DNA of 64,000 nt from positions 2,170,001 through 2,234,000 of the forward strand of contig CP080408.1 in the NCBI GenBank assembly GCA_019448215.1, read 5' to 3'. The notes under the pieces were generated by a model. That model was not told the origin of the DNA. It saw only the letters and a program-made list of their open reading frames with translations, and made no database searches. The stretch's first letter is position 1. Every line of letters begins with the position of its first letter. The DNA comes from Thalassovita mediterranea (lineage in GTDB: Bacteria > Pseudomonadota > Alphaproteobacteria > Caulobacterales > Hyphomonadaceae). Below, one piece after another: positions 42,417 through 52,460 of the stretch. The translations under genes were made by a program, and so were the position numbers.

Positions 42417-45400
42417 ATGGCTATTCTCGCCAGCATCTATCACCTCACCCATTACAAATATGACCGGCCGGTCACGCTGGGGCCGCAGATCATCCGCTTG
42501 CGTCCAGCGCCGCAATCGCGCACCCGGATTGTGTCGCACAGCCTGAAAGTCTCGCCTTCCAAGCATTTTGTGAACCACCAGCAGGACCCTTACGGCAACT
42601 GGCTTGCGCGGTTCGTCTTCCCGGAGCCGGTGCGTGAGCTGAAAGTCGAAGTCGACCTTGTCGCCGACATGACGGTCTACAACCCGTTCGATTTCTTCGT
42701 TGAGGAGCGGGCCGAGACCTGGCCGTTCGAATATTCCGAGGAATATGCGCCGGACCTCGAAATCTACCGTCGGCCGGACCGGCTAACGCCGCTACTGAAA
42801 GCCTTTCTCGACACCATCCCCGAAGACCCGATGAACACAGTCGACTTCCTCGTCGATGTGAACCGGCGGGTTGAAAAGGTCGTCGACTATATCGTCCGGC
42901 TCGAGCCCGGCGTGCAGACACCTGAAGTGACCCTTCGCAAGGGCTCTGGCTCCTGCCGGGACTCCTCATGGCTGCTGGTGCAGGTGCTGCGCCGGCTCGG
43001 CTTTGCCGCACGCTTTGTCTCTGGCTATCTCATCCAGCTGAAGCCTGACCTTGTCGCGCTGGACGGGCCGGCGGGGACCGATCATGACTTTACCGACCTG
43101 CATGCCTGGGTCGAAGCCTATATACCGGGCGCTGGCTGGGTCGGCCTCGACCCGACCTCTGGCCTGCTGACCGGCGAAAGCCACATTCCGCTGGCCGCAA
43201 CGCCGCACTATCAGAACGCCGCGCCCATCTCTGGCGGGTTCAGCGGTGACCCTGAGACGGAAACCACGTTCGACTTCGACATGAAGATCAACCGTGTGGC
43301 CGAACATCCGCGCATCACCAAACCCTTTTCTGATGAGAGTTGGTCGGACCTCGATGCGCTCGGCAAGAAGGTCGATGCTGTCCTCGAGGACGAAGACGTG
43401 CGCCTCACCATGGGCGGTGAGCCGACCTTTGTCTCCATCGATGATTTTGAAAGCGCCGAATGGAATACCGCCGCCGTCGGCCCGACCAAACGCGCGCTTG
43501 CTGACCAGCTGATCCGCAGGCTGCGCGACCGGTTCGCGCCTGGCGGCATGCTGCATTACGGGCAGGGCAAATGGTATCCGGGCGAAAGCCTGCCGCGCTG
43601 GACCTTCTCTCTCTACTGGCGCGGCGACCGCAAGCCGGTCTGGCGGGACGCTGACCTCATCGCCCATGAAGGCGAAGACACCGGCGCGACGGCGGAAGAC
43701 GCCCGCAAGATGACCGAAGCGATGGCCGACGAGCTCGGGCTCCCGGACGAAATGGTGCAGCCGGCTTATGAGGACCCGGCAGAGTGGATCCTCCGCGAAG
43801 GCCGCCTGCCTGACAATGTCACGCCCGAAAACTCCAAGCTGAAAGACCCTGAAGAACGCCAGCGTATCGCCAAGGTGTTCGAGCGCGGCCTGACAGAGCC
43901 GGTGGCGTTCGTCCTGCCGGTCCAGCGCTGGCAGGCAAAGGCGGCAACATCGCGCTGGCGCAGCGAGAAATGGTCATTCCGGCGCGGCAAGCTCTTCCTC
44001 GTGCCGGGCGACAGCGCGGCAGGTTACCGCCTGCCACTGGAGTCGCTTCCTCATCTCGCCCCGTCCGCCTATCCATACATGCACGTCACCGATCCGGCAG
44101 AGCCACGCGGGCCGCTGCCAGAGTACTCGATTGATGAGGCGGTCGAGCAGCGCAACGTGCCCGCCGATGCCCGCCAGAATGTCTCCAGCCGCACCGAAGC
44201 GGCTAAGGGGCAGGATGTCCGCCAGCAGCAGATGACCCCGCAGGAGGGCGCAAGCGTGCGAACTGCCCTCAGCGTCGAGGCCCGTGATGGTCATCTCTGC
44301 GTCTTCATCCCGCCGACCGAAGCGCTTGAGGATTATCTTGAGCTGGTCGCGACGGCTGAAAAGGCGGCAAAGGCCGTCGGCAAGCCTGTCCATATCGAGG
44401 GCTACGCCCCACCATCCGATGAGCGCCTGAACGTGATCCGCGTGGCGCCCGATCCGGGTGTCATTGAGGTGAACATTCACCCTGCCCACAATTGGGAAGA
44501 GTGCGTCGCGACGACTGAGGCAATCTACGAAGAGGCGCGCCAGACGCGTCTTGGCACAGACAAGTTCATGATCGATGGCCGTCATACCGGCACGGGCGGC
44601 GGCAACCACGTCGTCGTCGGCGGCGCGAATGTGAATGACAGCCCGTTCCTGCGCCGGCCAGACCTTCTGAAAAGCCTTATCCTTCACTGGCAGAGGCATC
44701 CGAGCCTTTCGTACCTTTTCTCCGGCCTGTTTGTCGGCCCGACCAGTCAGGCACCGCGCATCGATGAAGCGCGCAATGACACGCTTTACGAGCTTGAGAT
44801 TGCGCTCTCGCAGATACCCGCGCCGGGGCAGGGGAACATACCGCCATGGCTGATCGACCGGCTGCTGCGCAATGCGCTGATCGATGTGACGGGCAACACG
44901 CACCGCACCGAAATCTGTATCGACAAGCTCTTCTCGCCCGATGGGCCGACAGGGCGTCTGGGCCTCGTTGAGTTCCGAGCATTCGAAATGCCGCCAAATG
45001 CGCGCATGAGCCTTGCCCAGCAATTGCTAATCCGTGCCCTGATTGCCCGCTTCTGGCAGAACCCTGTCGAGGGCACGCCTGTGCGCTGGGGCACGCGCCT
45101 GCATGACCGTTTCATGCTGCCGGAATTTGTCTGGCAGGACTTCATGGAAGTGCTCGCCGACCTCAAGGCGCATGGCTTCGATCTCAAATCAGAATGGTAT
45201 GAAGCCCAGTTCGAGTTCCGCTTCCCGTTCTGCGGGGAGGTCACTTACGAAGGCACCACGCTGGAGCTTCGTCAGGCGATCGAGCCGTGGCATGTCCTCG
45301 GTGAAACAGGAGCGATTGGTGGTACTGTTCGGTATACGGACAGTTCGGCAGAGCGCCTTCAGGTCAAGCTGCTGTCGGGGGCGCCCGGCCGGTTTGCCGT

Positions 45401-45770
45401 GACCTGTAATGGGCGGCGCATGCCGCTGACCCAGTCGGCTGGTAGCGCAAGCGAAGTCGCCGGCGTGCGCTACAAGGCATGGGCGCCGCCTGAGTCGCTT
45501 CATCCAACCTTGCCGGTAAACACGCCGCTCACCTTCGATATCTTCGATACCTGGAGCGGGCATGCGGTTGGCGGCTGCGTCTATCATGTCGCCCATCCGG
45601 GCGGCCGCAATTATGAGACCTTCCCCGTCAATTCGAACGAGGCAGAAGCCCGAAGGCTCGCCCGGTTCGAGCCGCAGGGGCATAAGCCGGGGAGCTATAT
45701 GCCAGAGGCCGAAAGGGTGCATCCGGAGTTTCCGCTGACCCTCGACCTTCGCAGGCCTCAGGGCGTCTAG
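42417..45770 (+). CDS. Large transglutaminase-like protein with DUF2126
   Basis: A 1117-residue two-part protein. Residues 1-300 are a bacterial transglutaminase-like N-domain ([21 protein letters not shown] is reported here only in part) plus papain-like core with Cys180 in [10 protein letters not shown], His229 in DLHAWVEAY and Asp245 in GLDPTSG. The rest is DUF2126, a large domain with [27 protein letters not shown] and [14 protein letters not shown], thought to be a glutamine-synthetase/COOH-ligase-like fold. This family sits with circularly permuted ATP-grasp and alpha-E proteins and is predicted to make or remove peptide-like amide bonds. First of three closely packed genes. Confidence 0.9.
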   Translation: MAILASIYHLTHYKYDRPVTLGPQIIRLRPAPQSRTRIVSHSLKVSPSKHFVNHQQDPYGNWLARFVFPEPVRELKVEVDLVADMTVYNPFDFFVEERAETWPFEYSEEYAPDLEIYRRPDRLTPLLKAFLDTIPEDPMNTVDFLVDVNRRVEKVVDYIVRLEPGVQTPEVTLRKGSGSCRDSSWLLVQVLRRLGFAARFVSGYLIQLKPDLVALDGPAGTDHDFTDLHAWVEAYIPGAGWVGLDPTSGLLTGESHIPLAATPHYQNAAPISGGFSGDPETETTFDFDMKINRVAEHPRITKPFSDESWSDLDALGKKVDAVLEDEDVRLTMGGEPTFVSIDDFESAEWNTAAVGPTKRALADQLIRRLRDRFAPGGMLHYGQGKWYPGESLPRWTFSLYWRGDRKPVWRDADLIAHEGEDTGATAEDARKMTEAMADELGLPDEMVQPAYEDPAEWILREGRLPDNVTPENSKLKDPEERQRIAKVFERGLTEPVAFVLPVQRWQAKAATSRWRSEKWSFRRGKLFLVPGDSAAGYRLPLESLPHLAPSAYPYMHVTDPAEPRGPLPEYSIDEAVEQRNVPADARQNVSSRTEAAKGQDVRQQQMTPQEGASVRTALSVEARDGHLCVFIPPTEALEDYLELVATAEKAAKAVGKPVHIEGYAPPSDERLNVIRVAPDPGVIEVNIHPAHNWEECVATTEAIYEEARQTRLGTDKFMIDGRHTGTGGGNHVVVGGANVNDSPFLRRPDLLKSLILHWQRHPSLSYLFSGLFVGPTSQAPRIDEARNDTLYELEIALSQIPAPGQGNIPPWLIDRLLRNALIDVTGNTHRTEICIDKLFSPDGPTGRLGLVEFRAFEMPPNARMSLAQQLLIRALIARFWQNPVEGTPVRWGTRLHDRFMLPEFVWQDFMEVLADLKAHGFDLKSEWYEAQFEFRFPFCGEVTYEGTTLELRQAIEPWHVLGETGAIGGTVRYTDSSAERLQVKLLSGAPGRFAVTCNGRRMPLTQSAGSASEVAGVRYKAWAPPESLHPTLPVNTPLTFDIFDTWSGHAVGGCVYHVAHPGGRNYETFPVNSNEAEARRLARFEPQGHKPGSYMPEAERVHPEFPLTLDLRRPQGV

Positions 45771-45773
45771 ACC

Positions 45774-48179
45774 ATGCCCCGGCTCCGGAAGGCAGCAGAA
45801 GAAACACTCTTCCGTCTGCTGGCACACTACAAGCCTGTGCCCGGTGTTCCGGACGAGCTGCTGGACAGCGAGGGCCGCGTCCGTCCTGTCTGGCAGAGCT
45901 TTATCTCGCACCTGTCAGAACAAGACCCGCAAACGCTGCGACAGATGTTTTCACGTGGCGACGCATACCTGCGAAACTCTGGCGTCTTCTTGCGTCAGTA
46001 TACAGAGGATAAGGCAACAGAGCGCCCTTGGCCGCTCAGCCATATGCCTGTTCTGATCGATGCGAAGGAATGGGAGCAGATAGCCGGCTCACTGAAGCAA
46101 CGCGCCGATCTGCTTGAGGCCGTGGTGGCTGACCTTTACGGGCCCAACCAGCTCGTCGCGGATGCGGCCTTACCGGGCCAACTCATCGCGCAGAGTTCGG
46201 AATGGATCCGCCCACTGGTCGGTGTGAAGCCGCGCGGCGGTCATCATCTCAACTTCGTCGCCTTTGAGATCAGCCGCGGGCCAGACGGGACATGGTGGGT
46301 CCTCAATGACAGGACGCAGGCACCATCTGGCGCAGGCTATGCGCTCGAAACCCGTGTTGCGACGTCGCGTATCTTCGCCGAGCATTATGCCGACGCCAAG
46401 GTTCATCGCCTGTCTGGCTTCTTCTCAGAGTTTCGCACCGCGCTGCTCAACATGCGCACTTCGCAGGACGCACATGTTGCCATACTGACGCCCGGACCGT
46501 TCAGCGAGACCTATTTCGAGCAATCCTATATCGCACGCTATCTCGGTCTGCTCCTGGTTGAAGGCGAAGATCTCACCATCCAGCAGGGTAAAGTCTTTGT
46601 GCGGACGGTTTCGGGCCTGCAGCCCGTCGACGTCCTCTGGCGCAGGCTGGACACGCTTTACGCCGATCCGCTTGAGCTTGATGAGGCATCGCAGATCGGT
46701 ACGGCAGGCCTCATCGGGGCCGTGCGCCGGGGCAATGTCTCGGTCGTAAACGCGCTTGGCGCTGGCATACTTGAATCGCGCGCCTTGCTGGCCTTCCTGC
46801 CGCGCATCTCCAGACGGCTCGCAGGCAAGCCGCTCGAAATGCCGAATATCGCAACCTGGTGGTGCGGCCAGCCAGCTGAGCGCGATCATGTCGTCTCAAA
46901 GCTTGAGAACATGCTGATCGCCCCGGCGCTCTCGACGCGCCAGATGTTCGACCCTGACGAGTCGGCCATCATGGGCAGCCAGCTGCGCAAGCAGGGCGTC
47001 GATTTTGCCAAACGGTTGATCGATACCGAAGGCGAACTTCTGGTCGGGCAGGAGACGGTGTCCTTCTCGACTTCGCCAGCCTGGGTAGACGGCGCACTCG
47101 TCCCGCGCCCGATGAGCCTGCGCGTCTTCATGGTCCGCACAGCAGACGGCTGGTGCGTGATGCCGGGCGGGTTTGCGCGTATCGGGACAGAGATCAATAC
47201 AAACGTCTTCAGCATGCAGGCCGGCAGCTCGGTCGCTGATGTCTGGATCGTCAGCGACAAGCCGGTTGATACCGTCACACGCCTCGCCAGCGGGCAGGCG
47301 AGGGCACCGCGCGCGAAGCAGGGCGCGCTGCCCAGCAAGGCCGCTGAGAACCTCTACTGGCTCGCCCGATACATGGAACGCGCAGAAGGCTTCACCCGCC
47401 TCAACCGCGCGCGCCATGAACGGCTCGCCGAGGCAACCTCGCCGCAATCGCCGCTTCTCCTTCACCTGACGCGCTATGGATCCTTCATCGGCTTGGACAC
47501 TCAGTCCTCCATTCCGCCAGCGCTCGAAGGCACGATCCGCTCGGCTCTGCGCGCCGCTGAAGGTGTACGTGACCGGCTCTCGCCCGATGGCTGGGCTGCC
47601 ATGAACCAGCTCAGTGACCGGCTGGATGATGCCCTCTCGCGCAATGTGGCGCCGGGCGATGGCGCAGCGCGCGAGATGGGCGTGCTCCTGCGCCAGTCCA
47701 GCGCCTTCACAGGCCTGTTGCAGGACAATATGTATCGCTTCACCGAGTGGCGCTTCCTCAGCCTTGGCCGCTCCATCGAACGCCTCATGGCGCTTTCTTC
47801 GGCGCTCGCAAGCTTCCTCGCCGAAGATGCCCCGCTCGGCAGTCTCGACCTCGCGCTGGAATATGCCGACAGCTCCATTTCGCACCGCCGCAGATACGGC
47901 TTTCAGGCGAGCGCGCCGTCGGTTGCCGAACTCACCGCCCTCGACGAGCTCAATCCGCGGTCTCTCATCTTCCACCTGGTCGAGCTTGAGACCCATATGC
48001 GCCCGCTTGCAGACCTGATGAAGTCGTCCGGCAGCGAGGAATTGCTGGCCGATTGCACAGCGCTGCGGGAAACGTTCGAGGCGCTCGCGCCAGAGGATAT
48101 CGACCCGGACTACCTCGTCGGCTTCCGCAACAAGGTCGCGGCGATATCCGACAATCTCACCCGCATATTCATGAGCTGA
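45774..48179 (+). CDS. Fused circularly permuted ATP-grasp and alpha-E protein
   Basis: An 801-residue fusion. Residues about 60-500 are the circularly permuted type-2 ATP-grasp domain (DUF404/407), with ADLYGPNQLVADAALPGQL, WVLNDRTQAPSGAGYALE, and YIARYLGLLLVEGEDLTI. From about 505 (SKAAENLYWLARYMERAEG) the alpha-E domain (DUF403) begins, all helical. In many bacteria these are two genes; here they are one. ATP-grasp enzymes couple carboxylate to amine or thiol with ATP, so a peptide ligase activity is predicted. Only 3 bp separate it from the upstream gene and 9 bp from the next. Confidence 0.9.
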   Translation: MPRLRKAAEETLFRLLAHYKPVPGVPDELLDSEGRVRPVWQSFISHLSEQDPQTLRQMFSRGDAYLRNSGVFLRQYTEDKATERPWPLSHMPVLIDAKEWEQIAGSLKQRADLLEAVVADLYGPNQLVADAALPGQLIAQSSEWIRPLVGVKPRGGHHLNFVAFEISRGPDGTWWVLNDRTQAPSGAGYALETRVATSRIFAEHYADAKVHRLSGFFSEFRTALLNMRTSQDAHVAILTPGPFSETYFEQSYIARYLGLLLVEGEDLTIQQGKVFVRTVSGLQPVDVLWRRLDTLYADPLELDEASQIGTAGLIGAVRRGNVSVVNALGAGILESRALLAFLPRISRRLAGKPLEMPNIATWWCGQPAERDHVVSKLENMLIAPALSTRQMFDPDESAIMGSQLRKQGVDFAKRLIDTEGELLVGQETVSFSTSPAWVDGALVPRPMSLRVFMVRTADGWCVMPGGFARIGTEINTNVFSMQAGSSVADVWIVSDKPVDTVTRLASGQARAPRAKQGALPSKAAENLYWLARYMERAEGFTRLNRARHERLAEATSPQSPLLLHLTRYGSFIGLDTQSSIPPALEGTIRSALRAAEGVRDRLSPDGWAAMNQLSDRLDDALSRNVAPGDGAAREMGVLLRQSSAFTGLLQDNMYRFTEWRFLSLGRSIERLMALSSALASFLAEDAPLGSLDLALEYADSSISHRRRYGFQASAPSVAELTALDELNPRSLIFHLVELETHMRPLADLMKSSGSEELLADCTALRETFEALAPEDIDPDYLVGFRNKVAAISDNLTRIFMS

Positions 48180-48188
48180 AGGCGCCCC

Positions 48189-49082
48189 ATGCTCTATGAT
48201 CTCAAACTCAGCATTTCCTACCGCTATGGCGGCATGGTGCTAACCGGCCGCCATCTTCTCCACCTCTGGCCGCTGGACCTGCCGGGCGTGCAGTCAGTAT
48301 CAGGCCAGACCCTGACGGTGACGCCTGAGCCAGCCGAGCGTAGCGGCTTCCGGGACTTTTTCGGCAACTGGACCAGCGAGGTCGTCTTCGCAGAGGCCCA
48401 TCAGCGCTTTGAGGCGAGCCTTACCGCCCGCGTCGAGCGCCACAAACAGCCAGCCCCGCAGGCGGTCTCTGCAAACCTAGAAACGATGCCGGATATTCTT
48501 AGCGGGATCAAAAGCCTCGCTGCAGACTCTCCGCTTCACTTCCTCGGCACCACGCCGCGCGTACGGCCCAATCTCGTCCTGCAGGACTATGTCCGCGACC
48601 TTGTCCCGCTCGATGCCTCCACCCGCCATGTCGTGCACAGGCTGGGGGAGCGCCTGCATGAAGAAATGACGTTTGATCCGTCTGCGACCTCTGTCGATAC
48701 GCGCCACGAAGACGCCTTCGCCGCGCGCAAGGGCGTCTGCCAGGATTTCAGCCACATCATGATAGCGGCGCTGCGCAGCATCGGCATTCCTGCAGGCTAT
48801 GTCAGCGGTTGCCTTCGGACAGAGCCACCGCCCGGAAAGCCGCGTCTCGAAGGGGCGGATGCCATGCATGCATGGGTACGGGCCTGGTGCGGACCAGAGC
48901 TTGGCTGGATCGAGTACGACCCCACCAATGCCTGCGAGGTCGCGACCAACCATATCGTGATCGCCTATGGCCGCGACTATTCGGACGTATCTCCCGTGAA
49001 AGGCGTGCTGAAGTCCGCCTCAGGGCAGGCAGGCTCACAGGCCGTCGATGTCGTCCCGCTCGAAGAAGAGATCCCGGGCTAG
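48189..49082 (+). CDS. Transglutaminase-like cysteine protease family protein
   Basis: A 297-residue protein with the bacterial transglutaminase N-terminal beta-domain (LYDLKLSISYRYGG) and a papain-like core: Cys184 in KGVCQDFSH, His227 in AMHAWVRAWCG and Asp244 in EYDPTN. The intact triad suggests thiol hydrolase or transferase activity, in this family more often an amidase/protease than a crosslinker. No signal peptide. Last of the three-gene cluster; in other genomes the proteasome-related Anbu gene often follows, but here the Tad pilus gene cpaB comes next. Confidence 0.9.
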   Translation: MLYDLKLSISYRYGGMVLTGRHLLHLWPLDLPGVQSVSGQTLTVTPEPAERSGFRDFFGNWTSEVVFAEAHQRFEASLTARVERHKQPAPQAVSANLETMPDILSGIKSLAADSPLHFLGTTPRVRPNLVLQDYVRDLVPLDASTRHVVHRLGERLHEEMTFDPSATSVDTRHEDAFAARKGVCQDFSHIMIAALRSIGIPAGYVSGCLRTEPPPGKPRLEGADAMHAWVRAWCGPELGWIEYDPTNACEVATNHIVIAYGRDYSDVSPVKGVLKSASGQAGSQAVDVVPLEEEIPG

Positions 49083-49085
49083 ATT

Positions 49086-49094
49086 CATGGTTAA
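49086..49094 (-). promoter_or_regulatory. CtrA-like half site upstream of cpaB
   Basis: On the minus strand TTAACCATG matches the half-site recognised by CtrA in Caulobacter-type bacteria. It lies 95 bp upstream of cpaB. No full TTAA-N7-TTAA site is present, so this is weak support. Confidence 0.3.
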
Positions 49095-49188
49095 GCGGAC
49101 CCGTGAAATGGCGCCTTTGCCTTTGCGGAAGGTTTAAGCCCCGGCACGCTATTTTCGGTGGCGAATAGCTGTCTGGGAGGTTCGCCTC

Positions 49189-50070
49189 GTGAAAATGTCT
49201 CCAATCGTCTCGCTCGTCCTGTCGCTCGTGTTTGGCGGCGCCGCCGTCCTCGGTGCGCGCCTCTGGCTTGGCGGCGACAAGGATCCAGCACCGGCCGAAA
49301 TGACCGAAGTGCAGCCGGTCGTTATCGAGACCCGCGATGTGCTCGTCGCCGTGCGCGACATCCCGCGCGGCGTGACGCTCGACCCGGCCTGGTTCGAGAC
49401 AGAAGCAATCCCTGTCACCGATGTCCCCCGCGGCGCTTTCGAAACGCGAGGCGACCTCGAAGAGACGGGGCTGGAGCGCCCGACCCTGATCGAGATCGGC
49501 AGCGGCGAAATCCTGTCAGAGAAGATGCTGCTCGCAGTCGGCATGCGCGCCTCGCTCTCATCAAAGATCCGCCCCGGCATGCGCGCCTATACGATCCAGA
49601 TGAATGACGTTGCGGGCGTGGCCGGCTTCGTCCTGCCGGGCGACATGGTGGACATCATCTTCATGGCCAATGATGGCGCAGCCCTCGTTGACGACCAGCC
49701 CGTGCGCGCGGGCGGGGCCAGCGCCGAAGTCTTGCTTCAGAATGTTGAAGTCATGGCGCTCGACCTTAACGACGATGTCGCCGGAAATGACCCGTCGCCA
49801 TTCCGCACGGCAACGCTCGCCGTTACGCTTGAACAGGCCCAGACGCTCTCCGTCGCAGGCAAGTCCGGTACGCTGTCGCTGGCGCTTCGCGGCAGTGCGG
49901 ACGATGCTTATGAGATGGCCGAAGCCGTGCGCCTGCGCTCCCCAGCGCCCGCGCCGCGCCAGGTCGCAGCAGCGCCGCAGCCAGCTGCCCCCCGTGCGCC
50001 GTCTGGCACGCAGGTCGCCATCATCATGGGCGATCAGGAATCCATGGTCCGGGTCCCGTCCAGCCAGTAA
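49189..50070 (+). CDS. cpaB: CpaB, Flp/Tad pilus assembly protein
   Basis: A 293-residue protein with an N-terminal membrane segment (about 5-24) and an SAF domain typical of RcpC/CpaB: DVLVAVRDIPRGVTLDPAWF, IGSGEILSEKMLLAVGMRAS, and GMRAYTIQMNDVAGVAGFVLPGD is represented here by AGVAGFVLPGDMVDII. It is periplasmic and helps assemble the Tad secretin/pilus. The start is GTG 49189 with GGGAGG 8 bp upstream; ATG 49195 is an alternative. It lies apart from cpaC and is convergent with tadC, which is unlike the usual cpaA-cpaB-cpaC order. Confidence 0.92.
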   Translation: MKMSPIVSLVLSLVFGGAAVLGARLWLGGDKDPAPAEMTEVQPVVIETRDVLVAVRDIPRGVTLDPAWFETEAIPVTDVPRGAFETRGDLEETGLERPTLIEIGSGEILSEKMLLAVGMRASLSSKIRPGMRAYTIQMNDVAGVAGFVLPGDMVDIIFMANDGAALVDDQPVRAGGASAEVLLQNVEVMALDLNDDVAGNDPSPFRTATLAVTLEQAQTLSVAGKSGTLSLALRGSADDAYEMAEAVRLRSPAPAPRQVAAAPQPAAPRAPSGTQVAIIMGDQESMVRVPSSQ

Positions 50071-50133
50071 TCCGGCGGCGATTTTCCGCGCCCGACAGCC
50101 TATCTTGCGCTAGATCCAGCTTTCGCGTTTCAT

Positions 50134-50520
50134 ATGAGGCGCGACAAGCTGGATTTGCGCATGAGCGTCACACTCATCATTCTTCTCTGCCTTGGGGGCG
50201 TCCTGCTTGTCGCTGTCGTCAACGTAGCTTGGGCGGCGGAGAGGCGTATAGTCCAACCAGTTTCCGGTGACGTGACCGACGTGCGCAATCAACCGACCGA
50301 GATACAGCCGACAACGCCAACCCGCACGCCGGCCATGTCTCTAGGTGAGCCCGTTCTCACCCACCCATCCACGCCTTTGCCTGCAGAGGTTTCAGAAACT
50401 CTGGAGGCAGAGTGCGCGCCGATTGCGGCGACGGTGCAGGTCACGGCTTCTGCTTCGGGGGCAGGGCGGTTCACCTATGTTCAGTATACCGAAATCATGG
50501 TCGTACGCCGTCGGGGCTGA
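50134..50520 (+). CDS. Hypothetical single-pass membrane protein in the Tad locus
   Basis: A 128-residue protein without recognised homology. One TM segment (about residues 11-33, SVTLIILLCLGGVLLVAVVN) precedes a Thr/Pro-rich linker (PTTPTRTPAMS) and a small extracytoplasmic part ending TYVQYTEIMVVRRRG. The C-terminus, with two beta-like strands, could be an exported domain. An internal ATG at 50161 is an alternative start and would give a cleavable-looking signal. It lies between cpaB and the convergent tadC, so a Tad role is conceivable. The downstream gap has an imperfect hairpin AGCCCG/CGGGCT (50523-50546). Confidence 0.5.
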   Translation: MRRDKLDLRMSVTLIILLCLGGVLLVAVVNVAWAAERRIVQPVSGDVTDVRNQPTEIQPTTPTRTPAMSLGEPVLTHPSTPLPAEVSETLEAECAPIAATVQVTASASGAGRFTYVQYTEIMVVRRRG

Positions 50521-50545
50521 ACAGCCCGGCTAAGATGCGGCGGGC

Positions 50546-51502
50546 TTAGGACGTAGCCGCCATCACTTCCATCATGCGCACCACGGCAGGCAGCATGAGC
50601 ACCGTCAGAAGCGACGGAAACACGAAGAGGATCAGCGGCACGACCAGCTTGGCCGGAAGCGCCAGCGCCTTCTCCTCTGCATAGAGCATCCGCTTTTCGC
50701 GCATGTCGGTTGCAAAGACGCGCAGTGTTTCACCCACGCTTGTGCCGAGCTCTTCGGACTGGCGCAGCATGGTGGCGAGCGCGCGTGCCTCATCAAGACC
50801 GAGGCGGTCTGCGAAGTTCTTCCAGGCTTCAGTGCGTGCCCGGCCGGCGCGCGTCTCGAGGTTCATGATCTTCAAATGGTCAGCTAGGTTCGGATAACGC
50901 TGCGCCAGTTCTTCGGACACGCGCTGCACTGCGCCGTCGAGGCTGAGGCCGGCCTCAACGCAGGCCACCATCAAGTCCATCATGTCCGGAAAGCCTTCGC
51001 GGTACTGGTCCTGTAGCCGCGAGAGCTTTTTATCCAGTATGAAGGAGGGCGCGACAAAGCTGATGACGGCCAGGCCGCCTGAGGCGAGCATCAGCCCATT
51101 GCCGGGCAGCATATCGCCATAGAGCGGCCAGGTTGCGAGCAGCAGGAGTTGCGGCACTATCAGCGCGATGAAACGGATGCCGATGAAGAGGTAGGGGGCA
51201 GCCTTCGAGTAATACCCCGCCTTGAACAGGCGCGCGCGCAGCTTGCTCAGCGCTTCCGAATTCGGGTCGGAAAAGCGACGTCCGATCTTCTCGATCACCT
51301 GGTCGCGTTTCTGGCTGGCGCTCTGGGACTGCGCACGAACGCGCCGCGCCGTATCGCTCTCCAGCCGCTGCGCCATCTTCTTCTTGGCTTTCAGGCCGCG
51401 GATCAGTTTCACCGCAAGAACCGCAAGCGCAGCCACCGTCACAATGGTCAGGATGGCGACGAGCGCGAGATTCGAGTTCTGGAGAAGGCTGATCGGCATC
51501 AT
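50546..51502 (-). CDS. tadC: TadC, Tad pilus inner-membrane protein (GspF-like)
   Basis: A 318-residue type II secretion F-domain protein with TM segments at about 12-32, 105-130, 140-160 and 285-310. The T2SF domain shows GFPDMMDLMVACVEAGLSLDGAVQRV and LGTSVGETLRVFATDMREKR with AEEKALALPAKLVVPLILF. It forms the membrane platform with TadB and is driven by the CpaF ATPase. Last gene of the minus-strand cpaC-cpaE-cpaF-tadB-tadC run, with 4 bp between tadB and tadC. Confidence 0.93.
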   Translation of the reverse strand: MMPISLLQNSNLALVAILTIVTVAALAVLAVKLIRGLKAKKKMAQRLESDTARRVRAQSQSASQKRDQVIEKIGRRFSDPNSEALSKLRARLFKAGYYSKAAPYLFIGIRFIALIVPQLLLLATWPLYGDMLPGNGLMLASGGLAVISFVAPSFILDKKLSRLQDQYREGFPDMMDLMVACVEAGLSLDGAVQRVSEELAQRYPNLADHLKIMNLETRAGRARTEAWKNFADRLGLDEARALATMLRQSEELGTSVGETLRVFATDMREKRMLYAEEKALALPAKLVVPLILFVFPSLLTVLMLPAVVRMMEVMAATS

Positions 51503-51506
51503 TCTC

Positions 51507-52460
51507 TCAGACCTTGAAACTGATCATCTTGCGCATGACGAGATTGCCGATCACCATCCAGACAAGGCAGCCGCCGAGACCATACTGGACGATCTTTTCA
51601 TTGATGACGCTGCCATAGAAGTGCGGCGTCAGCATGTGCATCGCGCCCATCACGATGAAAGGCGCAGAAGTCAGGATCAGCGCTGATGCGCGGCCTTCGG
51701 ATGAGGCCGCCTTGATCTTGAGGCGCATCTTCTGGCGTGCACGGACGGTCGACGCGTTGACCTTCAGCAAGCTGGCCAGATTACCCCCGGTGCGCGCCTG
51801 CAGGCGCACAGTGGCGGCGAAGAGTTCGACATCTGGCTGTTGGGTGCGCTCAGCCAGCTTCTTCACAGCTTCTTCGAGGCTTGAGCCATAGGCGATCTCA
51901 TCGGCGGCCATGCCGAATTCGGACCCGATCGGGTCCGGCATTTCACGCCCCACCAGTGAGACTGCCGTCGGCACCGGGTGACCGGCTTCGAGGCTACGGA
52001 CGATAATCTCAAGCGCATCGGGCAATTGCTCACCCAGCTGGCGGTCGCGCGCCGCGGCTTTCATCTTGAGGAAAAAGATCGGCAGAACCGTGGATGCGAG
52101 AACACCCGCCACAGGTGTCAGCATCAGATTGGCGGTGAAATAGAAGGTCGCCGCTGCTGCAACGACGCCGACAGCGAGCGCGATCATCGACCAGGTGAGG
52201 GGATCATAAGCGAGGCCGGAGCGGGTCACGAGGTCGTTGAACCAGCGAAGCGACAGGCGGCCATTGCCGTCCTTGTCCTGTCCGCGCTGGCGACGAAGCT
52301 CAATGATGAGGTCAGCAACGCTCGCCTGCTTTTCCTGCACGCGCAGGCGCCGGTTCAGCCGCGTTTTCTCAACCGCGCCCTGTCCAAAACCGAGGACCGA
52401 CTGGGCGGCGAGAAAGGCTGAAGCGAAGGCCAGCACATAGATGACGACCGAAGTCTCCAT
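51507..52460 (-). CDS. tadB: TadB, Tad pilus inner-membrane protein (GspF-like)
   Basis: A 317-residue F-domain protein. A TM segment near 5-20 is followed by a basic cytoplasmic part ([19 protein letters not shown]), two TM segments around 95-135, the T2SF core [23 protein letters not shown] (shown here in part), [21 protein letters not shown] and [27 protein letters not shown], and a terminal TM hairpin. Its stop is adjacent to tadC and its start adjacent to the cpaF stop, so the three are one transcript. Confidence 0.93.
   Translation of the reverse strand: METSVVIYVLAFASAFLAAQSVLGFGQGAVEKTRLNRRLRVQEKQASVADLIIELRRQRGQDKDGNGRLSLRWFNDLVTRSGLAYDPLTWSMIALAVGVVAAAATFYFTANLMLTPVAGVLASTVLPIFFLKMKAAARDRQLGEQLPDALEIIVRSLEAGHPVPTAVSLVGREMPDPIGSEFGMAADEIAYGSSLEEAVKKLAERTQQPDVELFAATVRLQARTGGNLASLLKVNASTVRARQKMRLKIKAASSEGRASALILTSAPFIVMGAMHMLTPHFYGSVINEKIVQYGLGGCLVWMVIGNLVMRKMISFKV

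Noticed and set aside
42282-42578. Small minus-strand gene before the DUF2126 gene
   Set aside because: More than half overlaps the conserved N-terminus of the DUF2126 protein; no recognisable motif.
43974-45023. Minus-strand open frame opposite the DUF2126 transglutaminase gene
   Set aside because: Shadow frame without family match; the plus-strand gene has intact catalytic motifs.
46896-47996. Minus-strand 366-codon frame opposite the ATP-grasp/alpha-E gene
   Set aside because: Antisense shadow of a conserved coding region.
50523-50546. Hairpin AGCCCG/CGGGCT between the hypothetical gene and tadC as a bidirectional terminator
   Set aside because: Six-bp stem with a 12-base loop and no U-tract; too weak to call.
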